The position numbers and the translations under genes were made by a program. From Patiria pectinifera (lineage: Eukaryota > Echinodermata > Asteroidea > Valvatida > Asterinidae), in assembly GCA_029964075.1 (NCBI GenBank), contig CM057138.1:7868932-7932931 (forward strand): a stretch of DNA of 64,000 nt, read 5' to 3'. A model generated the notes under the pieces. The model saw only the letters and a list, made by a program, of their open reading frames with translations, was not told the DNA's origin and searched no databases. Of this stretch, positions 28,201 through 38,233 are shown piece by piece. How positions within the stretch are numbered: position 1 is the stretch's first letter; the number at the start of each line of letters is the position of its first letter.

Positions 28201-31200
28201 TGACAAGGAGTGTTTGGATGAATTTGTAGATTGGAAGAAGTACCAAGTCAATTTGAATTTTTGGGCCTGATGAAGTAATGTAGAATGGATCTTTCAACCC
28301 TGTCTAGCATCCAGCAACCATCATAAGGCAATGGTACTGTAAACCTACTCACTGCTATATGTCATTCTATAAATTTAAGGTTCAAAGTGTGATTTTTCCT
28401 CTCCATGTTACCTTGGTACTTGATGTCATTTGCCATTCAAGTATCATTAAAGGTATAGTCCATCATTTGTAATTTGTGCATTTTGTTCGTTTGAAGCAAC
28501 AAAAGTGCTCAAGATCTAAAGAAGGGTGCTGAACAACTAACCTGATGAAGTTTCAGCTCAGCTTTAGCTGTATATTTCGAGAAAAACAACATTCTAGGAT
28601 CTCGATTTCAAATCAAAAGTTGCTGAATCATGTTTTGAATTGTGCCTGCATTCAGCGTCCGAGACTTGTCTCACAGAGCCAAATGCAGCTACACGATGTC
28701 GCGCACCGATCCAACGAATGATAGTAACCGCACGCGCGTGTGTCGAGTCATTGCTTGTGCGCGCTTCACCGAATAACAAAACGAACTACTAATTTGAATT
28801 TCCTACGGTGCTTCTTAAGAAGCACTGTTGGAAAGGCCGTCTTTTGTTGATTTCTTCAAAATGACAGCTTGCCAGAAAGAATAATTTCACAGGGAGTTTA
28901 GACCCCTTACTATCTTTCAACCAAGTATGTTTTTCAACAATAATAATGCCAGTTACTTTTATGATAGCTGCAAATGATGGACTCTGGCTTTTAGAGTGAC
29001 TACAAATAATGTTTCATTTGTTGGGTAGGTAGTTTGCTATTCATAATCACTCTTGGAGGACGACTGCATTAAGGAGCGCATTAAAATTATAAGGGACAGG
29101 TAAAAAGTGGACCCCAAATTTATAGAATGACCCACAAGTGTTTAAAAATGTTGTGGTAGTTTTGTGGCTTGGGTGAAATGCGATTGTTTGGATGTGAAAT
29201 GAATTTTTCTTTTGTTATGCCATATCTTCCTACCCAGGACTCTAATAGTAATGTTAATTAATTCATTTATATAGTGCACATATATACAGTGGACCCCAAA
29301 TTTATAGAATGAACGCAATGCACATGTGAGCAAACACAGCAAAGGTTCTTCCCATTCTTTTTTGTACGAGCCATCCTACTCCACTTTGCAATCTGGCTAC
29401 GGCAAAGTGTATTGTTTCAGTACTTGGATTAACCCCAAGATGTAGACCTTCTTGCACTTGTTATCATTGTTCTTCTTTCATACATGTCCCCCCTTTTCTA
29501 ACAATGATTTCTTCTTACTTTATTCATTTTTAATTAATTGATTAATTTTTAGTTTGAACTTTCTGGAATGTTTTTGTTAATGCTTTGTGTAAATTTGTAT
29601 TTTTTATCTTGATTTTTTATAAACTAAATTATTTAAGTCTTTGACTTTGTATTTGGTGGTGTTCTTTATCCAACACTCTTTATCCAACACTTCTCCATCT
29701 AACAACTTGATGACAAGTCGTTAGATAGTCGTATTTTGTCCGTGAACTTCAGTTCGGCGTGGTTGGTATAAGACTAGTACACAATCGGCCAGGTTGTGAA
29801 AAATCTAACGACTTGACGATTATACTCTCGCAAGGTTATTCATATTATGCAAGCAGCCCAATATGCAGTGCATTTTTTGTGAGATCCAAGGGAGCTCTTC
29901 TCAATACGTCAGGGACATGTTTGCAGATCTGGCGACGTTTTAACGACCAATACACTCAGCCATGTCAGCTTGGTCAATTGTGCATAGAAATAAAATGTAT
30001 CATGGTGATATGCTTGATTTATTTTAGTCGTGTATGCCCTATAATGAATTTTTTAATGTTACACAACACAAAGTACAAACCCTCGAAGTAATGAGAATGA
30101 TCTTCCGTTGCGGGCTAGAATACGTTCTGGAATCTGAACCAATCAGAGTGCTCGCAAAGAATTCGCTAGCGATTCAAAATACTCCCATTGTACAAAATTG
30201 AAAACGTTTTTGCCAAGTCGGTAATTTTATCAGAAATAGTCAGCATCATTTGGTCTGGGAACCAGACTACGCGCATTGCAGTTATATTTTGAGTGCGTGG
30301 AGCCGGCCAGTCACCGGTTACCGTACGCAAAACAATTACCGACTTGGCACCAAGCCAAGTAGGTGTTGAGCTGCCTTTCCTATCTATGGCCCAGGATTTG
30401 TGCAGGTGATCTGTCGAGCCAAGTAGGTGCTGAGCTGCCTTCCCCGTCTATGTCCCAGGTTTGGTGCAGGTGGTCTGTCAAGCCAAGTAGGTGCTGAGCT
30501 GCCTTTCCCATCTATGTCCCAGGTTTGGTGCAGGTGGTCTGTCAAGCCAAGTAGGTGCTGAGCTGCCTTTCCCATCTATGGCCCAGGTTTGGTGCAGGTG
30601 ATCTGTCAAGCCAAGTAGATGCTGAGCTGCCTTCCCCATCTATGTCCCAGGTTTGGTGCAGGTGGTCAGTCAAGCCAAGTAGGTGCTGAGCTGCCTTTCC
30701 CATCTATGGCCCAGGTGATCTGTCAAGCCAAATAGATGCTGAGCTGCCTTTCCCATCTATGTCCCAGGTTTGGTGCAGGTGGTCAGTCAAGCCAAGTAGG
30801 TGCTGAGCTGCCTTCCCCGTCTATGGCCCAGGTTTGGTGCAGGTGATCTGTCAAGCCAAGTAGATGCTGAGCTGCCTTTCCCATCTATGGCCCGGGTTTG
30901 GTGCAGGTGGTCTGTCAAGCCAAGTAGGTGCTGAGCTGCCTTTCCCATCTATGGCCCGGGTTTGGTTCAGGTGGTCTGTCAAGCCAAGTAGGTGCTGAGC
31001 TGCCTTTCCCATCTATGGCCCAGGTTTGGTTCAGGTGGTCTGTCAAGCCAAGTAGGTGCTGAGGTACCATCCCCATCTATTTTAATACACTGATGCAATC
31101 TTGTGGATCATTCCCTCCAGTATGCTCTCCTGGCACAGTTGAAATTGAAAAGTTGCCCCCTCCCAAGTCTTTTCCTTGCCCCCCCCCCCCAGTTTTCTCC

Positions 31201-32998
31201 CAATACTTTATCAACAAATAGATTACTTCTGTTTGTTTTCTTCGCTGTTAAGATTCATAAAATGTGGACACATTTTGGGCCAATGAAAGCAATATAAACA
31301 TTGGTACTTTAGACAAAACACGCCACACATGCATATATATAGCCGTAGGTAGTGTGCAGCCAACATTCGTACATTAGTTATACATTTGTTAGACACCATT
31401 CTGCGATTTGATACATTAATAAAAACGACTACACTTCTTAGTTGCTCTAGTGGCATATTTCCAGATCATTGACATTTGGCACGCATGGCCCCCGAAATAT
31501 TTCCTTGCCCCCCAATATTTTAGAGTCCGGTGCCGCCACAGCCAAAGGATCACTCCATCCAAGTTACTTTAAAATCCATCAAATTCTGTAGACAAATTAT
31601 GTGAAAAATACTGCGACCTCCGCAATTCGATGACATACTGCGTCTTCCCACCCAAGGGTCACTGCATCCAAGTGTCATCAAAAACCATGAATGCGTAAAG
31701 AAGTTACACATTATTTTCAAAAACTCAACCAACACTTAAAACATACATACGGGACTACAGTCTTACAGAATTTAGGACTGGTTAGTGTCTCCCGAAACTT
31801 TGTTTAGGCGACACAAAAATATGATTTGTTTTTATTTCTTTTTTAAAATCATGATTTCAAACAACCCTGTTCTCCATTGCCTTCTCTACAGCTTCCTGCA
31901 TGTCCATGCTCATGAAAATAATCTCTGTAAAATGTCTTAAGGCATACAAAAGGATTGCTTGCATTCAAGCCCTATTAACCTATTAATCACAAACCCACAT
32001 GCTCTAGTTTTCTACTACATGGTACGAAGCAAAACACACTCAATGAATGGATTTAAACCTAGGATGAATCGATTATAAGCCACGCTCCTCAAATTTCCTA
32101 CGTTGTTGCAATCACATCAAAGTGTCTTGCTCCAGGAGAGGCAACTCTATTCCCACTCACCTTTAGATTTAAGTTCACCTTCTTTTGTTTCATCGGCTTC
32201 TTTTCCAAGCTTTCTTGCTTCTTGTTTCTCCATCTGTCGTTCCAGTTTGGCATCTTTATATTTCTTCTTCTTTGCTTTATCTGGAAATGATTTTAAAGGA
32301 CCGATGGGTGGTTTTAAGCTGCGATTTAAGTACTGCTGAGTGTTTTAAAAAGTGTTGTGACACCCAACGCTCTGCACCATACACGTATATGTACATGGGG
32401 AATCAGGTTGGCATAGGAGTACTTGGGTTTGAATCCCGCCTGGGCTGATATGTGGATTGGGTTTTCAGTCCCTACCTGAGTTCGTGGGTTTTCCCCAGGA
32501 ACTTCTTCTGGCGTTTTCCTCCCACCTCTAATTTCTTCTAACTGTCTCCTCTCTACATGTTTCTTCAGGCTTGCGTTTCATTACCAGTGCATGCGCACTT
32601 GGTAAACAGCAGAACTAGCGGCTGACACATGATGGTGAATGGACACGTGAGAACTCGGGTCTCAATCATGAATATGTATGAGGTACAGTAAATATATCCT
32701 ACTTCGTTGTATTAAGTAATAAATAATAAGAATAAGCATCCTATGAAATCATGGCACCTAGTATACTGTCATTTGCAAGAAAAGAAGAATTACATGTACC
32801 TTCATTTCCTTGCAATGGACCAAACCATAGGACCAAACCATCACGAGAAAAAAAAAAATCTAAAAGCAAAAGTCCTTAAAAGCAATTTGGCATTACTTAG
32901 TTTACAGTTTGAACAATATACAATTCTGTAACTGAAGATTAAAAAAGCTTGCACTGATATCACTTACTTTCATCTCTCCACTTCTTCCAGTCCTTTGG
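13131..32998 (-). CDS. SPOUT1 (C9orf114/CENP-32) RNA methyltransferase, split gene of at least 11 coding exons
   Basis: Eleven minus-strand exons with GT/AG borders and fully compatible phases: 32998-32968, 32280-32161, 28094-28006, 27333-27263, 26371-26282, 22919-22870, 22424-22294, 21765-21687, 15886-15685, 13770-13623 and 13205-13131. They total 1086 nt, which is 361 residues plus TGA. From my knowledge of the family the protein matches animal SPOUT1 along its whole length: basic N-terminus, SVALPGSIL, QLARILQFLECPQ, AGLYWGY, DGYDVTLGTSERG and the SPOUT knot with GSRTIRTE. The family is a SAM-dependent SPOUT methyltransferase reported to methylate uridine in large-subunit rRNA and to act at kinetochores and spindles. 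The expected length is about 375 residues, so only a short first coding exon is missing. It lies above 32998 and I could not identify it. Confidence 0.93.
13623..13770 (-). CDS. SPOUT1 exon J, trefoil knot
   Basis: 148 nt encoding HLLIVFGGLKGLE...LFDHYINTCPTQGSRTIRTE. The VFGG and GSRTIRTEE motifs form the SAM-binding trefoil knot. Acceptor CCTTGTAG, donor GTAAGTAC. Confidence 0.95.
13771..15684. other. SPOUT1 intron between exons I and J
   Basis: No gene seen. The part 14010-15130 repeats short motifs such as CAGACATCGTTTTA and GTTCAACTCGA several times in mixed orientation. This suggests a decayed non-autonomous transposon, but I could not define its ends. Confidence 0.45.
15685..15886 (-). 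CDS. SPOUT1 exon I, catalytic SPOUT half
   Basis: 202 nt encoding the GTVVSP, AGLYWGYSVRLAS and DGYDVTLGTSERG motifs. The GTSERG loop contributes to the cofactor-binding knot in this family. Acceptor TTTGCAG, donor GTATAG. The 5.8-kb intron upstream holds the solo LTR and the two long hairpins. Confidence 0.94.
16432..17689. mobile_element. Solo LTR of an LTR retrotransposon
   Basis: A 1258-bp unit starting TGTCACA and ending TGTGACA, flanked by the perfect 5-bp duplication ATGAG (16427-16431 and 17690-17694). TG...CA ends with a 5-bp target duplication define an LTR. No internal gag-pol or second LTR is present, so it is a solo LTR left by recombination. Plus-strand promoter features fit: GTATAAG near 17048 and AATAAA at about 17090. 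A 49-bp tandem duplication lies in the U3 side (16479-16576). An open frame at 17325-17687 lies inside it and has no recognisable product. It sits in a SPOUT1 intron. Confidence 0.85.
16479..16576. repeat. 49-bp tandem duplication in the LTR
   Basis: Two units beginning GTTGTAGAAACAA and containing ATGTGGCC and GAATCTAGTACATTGG, 49 bases apart. U3 duplications are common in LTRs and can act as enhancer repeats. Confidence 0.75.
17695..20280. other. Intron DNA, nothing recognised
   Basis: Part of the long SPOUT1 intron. Frames are short and unlike known proteins. I see only AT-rich sequence and no transposon ends that I can support. Confidence 0.5.
20281..20393. repeat. Long near-perfect hairpin
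   Basis: Two arms of about 50 bases (20281-20329 and 20341-20393) are nearly perfect reverse complements around a loop of about ten bases (GACGCGAAGC). The outer ends read AGTAGTAGGAATTACTGG. It is probably part of a foldback element that also includes the hairpin at 20811-20947. Confidence 0.85.
20811..20947. repeat. Second long near-perfect hairpin
   Basis: Arms of about 65 bases (20811-20879 and 20883-20947) pair with few mismatches around a very short loop. The neighbouring sequences 20425-20450 and 20783-20810 (ACACCTCACCCACAGA and complement) are also inverted copies. Both hairpins therefore seem to lie in one composite foldback structure of about 0.7 kb. Confidence 0.85.
21687..21765 (-). 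CDS. SPOUT1 exon H
   Basis: 79 nt encoding EVRIDRQLQPGLRVTVKM and a short tail, matching the KIDKNLEPGLRVTV segment of the family. Acceptor GATGTAG, donor GTATGA. Confidence 0.92.
22294..22424 (-). CDS. SPOUT1 exon G
   Basis: 131 nt encoding LLNPLDCPHHLR...REGVVLDR, then a GKGSIVNVG turn. It is the insertion (OB-like) region that family members carry inside the SPOUT fold. Acceptor CTGCAG, donor GTAAGG. Confidence 0.93.
22870..22919 (-). CDS. SPOUT1 exon F
   Basis: A 50-nt exon encoding YLRKNFFPMHNDLKFA, the conserved segment before the GLLNPLD motif. Acceptor TCCCAAAG, donor GTTTGT. Confidence 0.92.
22920..26281. other. SPOUT1 intron between exons E and F
   Basis: No coding sequence. It holds a repeat with poly-G, GT-microsatellite and GGCAGTCTTTACAATATTT parts at about 24180-24600, related to sequence at 59815-60110. 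A (GT)n tract lies at about 24304-24322. Confidence 0.5.
24180..24600. repeat. Dispersed repeat with GT tract and poly-G, copy 1
   Basis: Shares the segments GCTGGTGAAAA, then GGCAGTCTTTA and AATATT, plus a GT microsatellite and G-runs, with 59815-60110. The order of parts is the same in both. It is non-coding and probably a non-autonomous element or satellite-like repeat. Confidence 0.5.
26282..26371 (-). CDS. SPOUT1 exon E
   Basis: 90 nt ending in QLARILQFLECP, the family signature before YLRK. Acceptor TTTGCAG, donor GTATGT. The last two bases plus the next exon form glutamine. Confidence 0.93.
27263..27333 (-). CDS. SPOUT1 exon D
   Basis: 71 nt encoding IARAMVVFCVDEIVIFDESG, the strand-helix-strand with the FCVDE(I/V) signature. 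Acceptor CCTACAG, donor GTAAGTGG. It ends two bases into a glutamate codon. Confidence 0.93.
28006..28094 (-). CDS. SPOUT1 exon C, start of the SPOUT fold
   Basis: 89 nt encoding RAWTVSVALPGSIL...SPELRTYLAGQ, the most conserved opening of the family's catalytic domain. Acceptor ACATGTAG, donor GTACTG. Confidence 0.93.
28451..28989. mobile_element. TTAA-flanked MITE, copy 2
   Basis: A diverged reverse-orientation copy of the element at 10493-11005. The left end AGGTATAGTCCATCATTTG follows TTAA (28447-28450). The right end GATGGACTCTGGCT is followed by TTTA, a mutated duplication. Internal segments such as CATTTTGTTCGTTTGAAGCA are shared. Confidence 0.75.
30351..31081. repeat. 64-bp minisatellite, about 11.5 units
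   Basis: Units begin CAAGCCAAGTAGGTGCTGAG and repeat every 64 bases at 30351, 30415, 30479, 30543, 30607 and 30671. One unit is 53 bases (30671-30723), then 64-base spacing resumes at 30724, 30788, 30852, 30916, 30980 and a partial unit at 31044. Units differ by a few substitutions. Minus-strand frames through it are by-products of the repeat. Just upstream, 30213-30350 is a small element with TTGCCAAGTCGGTAATT inverted ends. Confidence 0.9.
32161..32280 (-). CDS. SPOUT1 exon B, basic coiled N-terminal region
   Basis: 120 nt coding a lysine/glutamate-rich helix (KKKKYKDAKLERQMEKQEAR...), the counterpart of the charged N-terminal helix of human SPOUT1. Acceptor TTTCCAG, donor GTGAGTGG. It ends one base into a glycine codon completed by exon C. 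Confidence 0.85.
32395..32560 (+). mobile_element. tRNA-derived SINE fragment
   Basis: Contains a pol III A-box-like segment (TGGCATAGGAGTACTTGGG) and a B-box-like GGTTTGAATCC. These precede a tail with TTTTCAGTCCCTACCTGA and GTTTTCCTCCCACCTC, wording I associate with invertebrate tRNA SINEs. It lies in the SPOUT1 intron between exons A and B. The 5' end is not defined. Confidence 0.5.
32968..32998 (-). CDS. SPOUT1 exon A (most 5' coding exon found)
   Basis: 31 nt encoding PKDWKKWRDE plus one base, matching the WRKWKQ-like basic start of the family. The acceptor is TTTTTTGTAG and the donor GTAAGTG. It begins in phase 0, so the missing upstream exon must end on a codon boundary. Confidence 0.8.
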
Positions 32999-33199
32999 CT
33001 ACAAAAAAAAAAAAATCCAGAAACATGAATATTGATGGTATCTGAGCAACTTTAAACATGGTTATAATGGTATAAATTGGTTTGAAAGTGAGATGCACCA
33101 TCGGTTTAAAATTCATTTATTCACTTCAAATGGTCATTTAAATAAACATGTGATGATAAAATCATGCACAATTGATACAATGGCCCATGGAGGTGTGGT

Positions 33200-33620
33200 T
33201 GTGAGGTGGAGTGCTTGTGTCAAGTGTGTCTGTTCCACAGCGAGTCCTCATCTATGACCCACCTGGACTTCATTGCATAACATTGTGCAGTGTATGAATT
33301 GACTGAAAAATCCATCAAGCCATAGATAGAGTGCTTCATGTGGTGCACCACAAGGTACAAAATTAGGACCCATCCTTTTTCTTGTTCATGTCAACGATGC
33401 CTCGGTAGATTGCTGTAGACAGTGGAAATGTTGATGATCTGACTCTTGGTGAAGTAGTCAAATATGGAGAGTAATCCAAACTACAGACACATCTTCACAG
33501 TGTAAGCAAAATGATGTGTTACCTAATACCTTCCAAGTGCTTCCGATTTTGCATTGTTCCCATGAGCATGTAATTAGTGGAGATGAACCCTCTGCATCAG
33601 TCGGACAGCGAAGTGGTTTA
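33200..33620 (+). pseudogene. Decayed LINE reverse transcriptase fragment
   Basis: From 33342 the plus strand reads GAPQGTKLGPILFLV, the RT motif that precedes the catalytic aspartates in CR1/Jockey/RTE-type LINEs. A frameshift follows. At 33430 the frame shifted by one base reads VDDLTL, the catalytic YVDD-type motif without its aromatic residue. No intact frame surrounds it. It is an old, truncated retroposon copy. Confidence 0.65.
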
Positions 33621-33840
33621 GACTATCGTGCATTGCTTAAATATATTGGGGAGGTGTGAAGCAGAAGCAGAAGGTGTGAAACTAGACTTATTGTTCAGAT
33701 AAATTTCCGTCGGGGTGATTTAAATCAATATTAGGTTTTCCCCTTCACCGACGTATAACACTGTATACTTAGTGTGTTACGTCCCGAGAAAGCAGTCCGT
33801 CTTGTGTTGTAGGCTATGAGGCCAAATATAAAAAAAAAAC

Positions 33841-34143
33841 ATGTTTAGCGTCCCCGTCCACTTGCTTTTTGGAGGCCACCTCCAGGCTGCCTCCATTTAA
33901 AAACATAAAACAAAAAACGATAAATTTTAAACAGTGACATCATTTTGCCCTATTTGTCTGTTGCATCTAGCCCATATAACGCTGGTAATGGTATGTCATT
34001 TCCTGAGTCCAATGGCAATACTTATAAAAAACACTGGCTGCCATCTTGAAAAATAACCCGCCTCCCCCCCCCCCTCCAAAATGGCCATTTTGGAGGGGGG
34101 GAGGCCTCCTGCTCCTTTTTTTTCAAAAAGGCAGGACGCTAAA
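33841..34143. mobile_element. Short TIR repeat, copy A
   Basis: Begins ATGTTTAGCGTCC and ends with GGACGCTAAA, its inverted complement. Internal parts (GTCATTTCCTGAGTCCAA, CCATCTTGAAAAAT) match copy B at 39475-40206. It carries a CCAAAATGGCCATTTTGG palindrome near its end. Copy B contains about 420 extra bases. It is non-coding. Confidence 0.7.
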
Positions 34144-34669
34144 AAAATTAATTTTTTTATTTGGCCTAACCTGACGCCACTTTTTTCCATACAATATATC
34201 ACCTCAATGAAGATCATTCATTGCAAAAATGATTATAAGACATGTCGTCTGGGACTGAGAAACATTTCCAATTAAATGTTAAGAAATATTTAGATAACTT
34301 TCTTGACTCTGAGTCTCATTACTACATGCAGTATGTAAACAATCATGGAAGTGGCATCAGGTTGCAACAGTTTTTCCAAATCTGGGAGGACAATGGAGGA
34401 AGGAATAGTACTAGTAATAGTAGAGAAACATTTCCAACTTTGTTAGGAAATAGGCCTAGGCCTACTTTTTCCCCAAAAATTTTCTTGACTCTCCATAGAC
34501 TTTGTACACAACCGCTGAAGTAGCGTCAGGTTGCAACATTCTTTCCCCAGTCTGCTCTGTCTCCGAGTCTGATGAATCATTTACACTTTATGCTTAAACA
34601 TACAAGGCACTCTAATATTTTAAGCCACAAATCACTAGTTCACAATTTGTGAAATACATTAACTTTCAG

Positions 34670-35741
34670 TAGCTTGAGTAACTCCAGCAATGCTTTAGAG
34701 CCGGAGTTACTCTGGCCCCATGGCCCGCACTGAGTAGACTCTACATGCTGGGCCATACGAACATTGATTCCCAAAAGTGAGGATTTGAAAATAATTTTTT
34801 TTTTTTTCAATCATTCCAACTCAAATTCAGAAGGTGGGTTCACTTACCCGTACATGTACCTCTCAATATTCCCCCAAAATTAGGACTTCCCCGTGCTTCC
34901 TTCTGGTGAAATTTGTCTCTTAAAAAAAATTAATTTGTCAACTGAAGTGGAAGTTCATGACAAGCAGCTTGCCGAGTTTAAGTAGTCTGGTTCTCTGACC
35001 AAAATATTTTCCTATCTTTAACATACACACGTGAAGGGTACCACGTGTCCGAAAAAACATCGCATACGTGATCAGAACAGCCAGCCAATCACAGTGCCTT
35101 GCACCTCGATTTAGCATATTATAATTAAGATGCGCATACTTTCGCTCTACCCCCCCCCCCCTGCAAACAGGATGCTGAATGAATCAGACTAAACAGCCGT
35201 TTCAAACCTTGCAGAGTCATGACCATGATGACGCGCAGGTCACAGGTCACGCAAAATCCAACTAATCAGAGCGTGAATTCATCAGAGTATCCCAACGTCC
35301 TGTTTGCAGGGCGGGAGGTATGAGCATAGCGCACACTGTGATCAGCTGGCTGTTCTGATCCCACATGCGATGTTTTTATTGGAAATGATACGGCAATAAC
35401 CAGGCGCGTTCCCCTGCACGTGTGTTCATTAAAGAAAGGGAAATATTTTGGTCGAAGTGGAACCAGACTACTTATACTCGGCTAGCTGCACTTCGGTTTA
35501 CAAATTAATTTTTTTTAAGAGACAAATTTCACCAGAAGGAAGCACGGGGAAGTCGTAATTTTGGGGGAATATTGAGAGGTACGGGTAAGTGAACCCACCT
35601 TCCGATTTTGAGTTGGAATGATTGAATTAAATTTTTATTTTTTTTTTATTTTCAAATCCTCACTTTTGGGAATCAATGTGCGTATGGCCCAGCATGTAGA
35701 GTCTACTCAGTGCGGGCCATAGACCAGAGTTACTCAAGCTA
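34670..35741. mobile_element. Foldback transposon, TAGCTTGAG family
   Basis: Arms of about 500 bases are inverted copies: TAGCTTGAGTAACTC at the left, GAGTTACTCAAGCTA at the right. Both arms contain CTCAATATTCCCCC- and GCACGGGGAAGT-type words. The flanks AACTTTCAG (34661-34669) and AACTTCAG (35742-35749) look like a 9-bp target duplication with one base lost. No transposase. The same ends occur at 55370-58532 and 58957-59130. Confidence 0.75.
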
Positions 35742-36678
35742 AACTTCAGCATGTTTTATAAAGGCCTTGTTCACATTGCGTTGTTGAAATTCCTAAAAAA
35801 AATGTAACAAAACTCCATGAAGATGCAGGATGCATGGTGCCAGTGGCTTGCAATTCGTCTCTGTGAAGTCCACCGAAAGTTTAAGACGTCCCTGTGGCGT
35901 TCTATAGCGTCCTTGTGGTGTTCTCTATAATGAGTTCCATAGAAGACCAATTAGAAGTCTGCGCGGCATCCTCTGCGTCCTCACTGCGTCCTAATGGTGT
36001 CCAATTCGTACGATGTTCTTGGAGTCCTTATCGCATGCTTGATGCAACCTTAAAACGTCAGCAGCCAGGAGTGCGGCGTAAATACTCAGGCCAAAATGGG
36101 CGAAAGTCATTGAGTCTACACATTTGAATGGCATAAACGCGGGAGATGTACATGTAGAGGAGACGTGCAGTCCTGATGCATGCACATCCATGGAGTTCTC
36201 ACGACGTTGCTCCCATCTGCCTGCGCGTTGCCAGTACATCACGGCCATTTGAGAGGAGCTCGCGCAGAGTCCTTACCGCCAAGGCTTAGCGTTTGTTTTG
36301 TGCACGTCCAAAACGAACGTGGCAGTTTGGCGTTCAGCGAAGTCCTTGGAGTCCCTCTGAAATCCTCAACTAGTATCAATGAGTCCCCATGCCGTAATCA
36401 GTGTTCCCACCGCGTTTTAGTAAATTTTCTTGGTTGCCGTACGAACTCCATGCCAGAACGTGACAGTGTGACAGGGCTAGTCCAAGTAACTTGGACCCAA
36501 CTTATCGCCTTTTTAACATTTGGACATGGTCTAACGATAGTAGGGTCCAAGCTAATCTGTATGTGCCGAGCAACACAATTTTGTCCTTGACCCAAAAACC
36601 CAACATTGCCCAACAAAAACATCAGATTTCACACTCAAAATGGCCTACAACTAGATACGCCACCTGAGGTACAAGTAG

Positions 36679-37296
36679 ACATCGATGATTAAGATGGTTG
36701 TACTGAAGTTTACTTACGATCTGGATGAAAAGTGAAATTTCCCGTTCGATTTCGAGAGCTCCCCTCGCGATTGTGACCACGTTAAATTTCCGACTCATGT
36801 TAATGTTTGAACGACGCGATGTGGTCTTCATGGCCAGCATACATTCAATTGTCCCCGTATCCCGAGTGTGATTCCGTTACCGAGCACGATGCATCGATTA
36901 TGATAATGAGTAGACTGGATCTTGTTTGTAAACACAAGTACATTTCGAACGATAATAGGAAGTCAGGAACTAGGGCAGCTTTTATGGGCGGAAACCAGAT
37001 CAAGCTAGTTCCCAACTCCCTCTTACCGTTCGAAATGCACTCATGTTTACAAGCGAGATCCAGTCTACTCATTATCATAATTGATGCATCGCGCTCGGTA
37101 ACAGAATCGCCATCGGGATACGGGGACCATCGAATGTACGCTGGGCATGAAGACCACATCGCAGCGTTCAAACATTAACACGAGTCAGAAAGTTAACGTG
37201 TTCAAGATCGCGAGGGAAGCTCTCGGAATTGAACGTTTAATTTCACTTTTCATCCGGATGGTAAATAAACTTCAGTACAACCATCATCATCGATGT
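36679..37296. repeat. Large inverted repeat (about 0.6 kb)
   Basis: Arms 36679-36968 and 37010-37296 are imperfect reverse complements around a loop of about 40 bases. Frames on both strands (36807-37178 plus, 36845-37171 minus) resemble each other only because of the symmetry. On the minus strand, 36798-36718 reads as a 27-codon frame with ATG followed by GTAAGT, which mimics a first exon in phase 0. Confidence 0.8.
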
Positions 37297-38233
37297 TAGC
37301 CCAGGTTGGACTCCGTTGAGTACACGCAACTGAGTCCAGGGTATGAATCTCTCTAGCCCCATAAATGTGGCCAATTTACTGGACTACCACCGTAAATAAA
37401 GGCCATACTTCCACCATGTACAAAAACATGTCGAACTTTGTCAAATTTTGATTTTCACATTTAGGCTTAGTTTGTAGTTTATTTTTGCTTTAGAAGCATA
37501 CTCACCCTCTTTATTATAGGCTAATCAGAAAGTGCTGCCTTTTTCAGATGTCTATTTTTCGTGAAATTTCCAGATTCATTTGCACAAGTTTGTGTATCAA
37601 AATTTCAACATGAAATTTCACGAAAATCGTTTTGCTAATTGATTATTTGTTAAAATATCTGTAGTGAAAACAGTGCTCACCGATGAATTTTGGCACGTTT
37701 CTAGATCATAGGTGAACACTGTTATAACTTTATATAATTTCCCACTATAGGCCTATATTCATCTTTTTTTCACTACAAAAATATATATAATTATTTATGT
37801 ACAGTATGTAATATCCTTTCGTTATTGCTAATTGCATATTTAGATAATTTCATATATTGCTTGTAATTAGCAGGAATTTGATAGTACAGAAATAAATGCC
37901 GACTGAAATTGGAATTGAATTGAATAAAAAAAAATAGAGGAAGAGAAGAAAAACCAGAGAGGATGGTGAACAAAGATAATTTATCAAACCACAAACCCAG
38001 TGTACAACACATACAAACTTGTCCCAGATTCAAGAGGCGCCGATTCACATAATTTTCAGAAGTAGGACACAGTGGACAAGCCGTAGAATGACCTTTACCC
38101 TGCGTGTGCGAATTATGGTCGCGAAACTTTTGTAACTACCAATTCGACTCGTGTGCGTACCACGGTGGTTTTGTTGCTTTAGAGACGTTCGGCATTCTTC
38201 AAAATATTTGTCCAGGTAAGGTATTAGTCATAC

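Larger units (their letters stand above)
28095..32160. other. SPOUT1 intron between exons B and C
   Basis: Contains the second TTAA MITE, the 64-bp minisatellite and a duplicated sentence (GTGGACCCCAAATTTATAGA at about 29110 and 29290). I see no coding sequence. Confidence 0.55.

Noticed and set aside
30384-30575. Repeated 63-residue frame
   Set aside because: By-product of the 64-bp minisatellite; each unit shifts the frame.
30351-31081. CRISPR array
   Set aside because: Units are contiguous with no unique spacers and the DNA is eukaryotic; it is a minisatellite.
32405-32450. tRNA gene
   Set aside because: Only A- and B-box-like words are present, the cloverleaf does not close, and the following sequence is a SINE tail.
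36718-36798. First exon of SPOUT1
   Set aside because: Phase fits, but the 27 residues do not resemble the basic N-terminus of the family and the site lies in a palindromic repeat; kept only as a point to check.
36807-37178. Two similar 108-123 residue frames on opposite strands
   Set aside because: They mirror each other because the region is an inverted repeat; no protein similarity.
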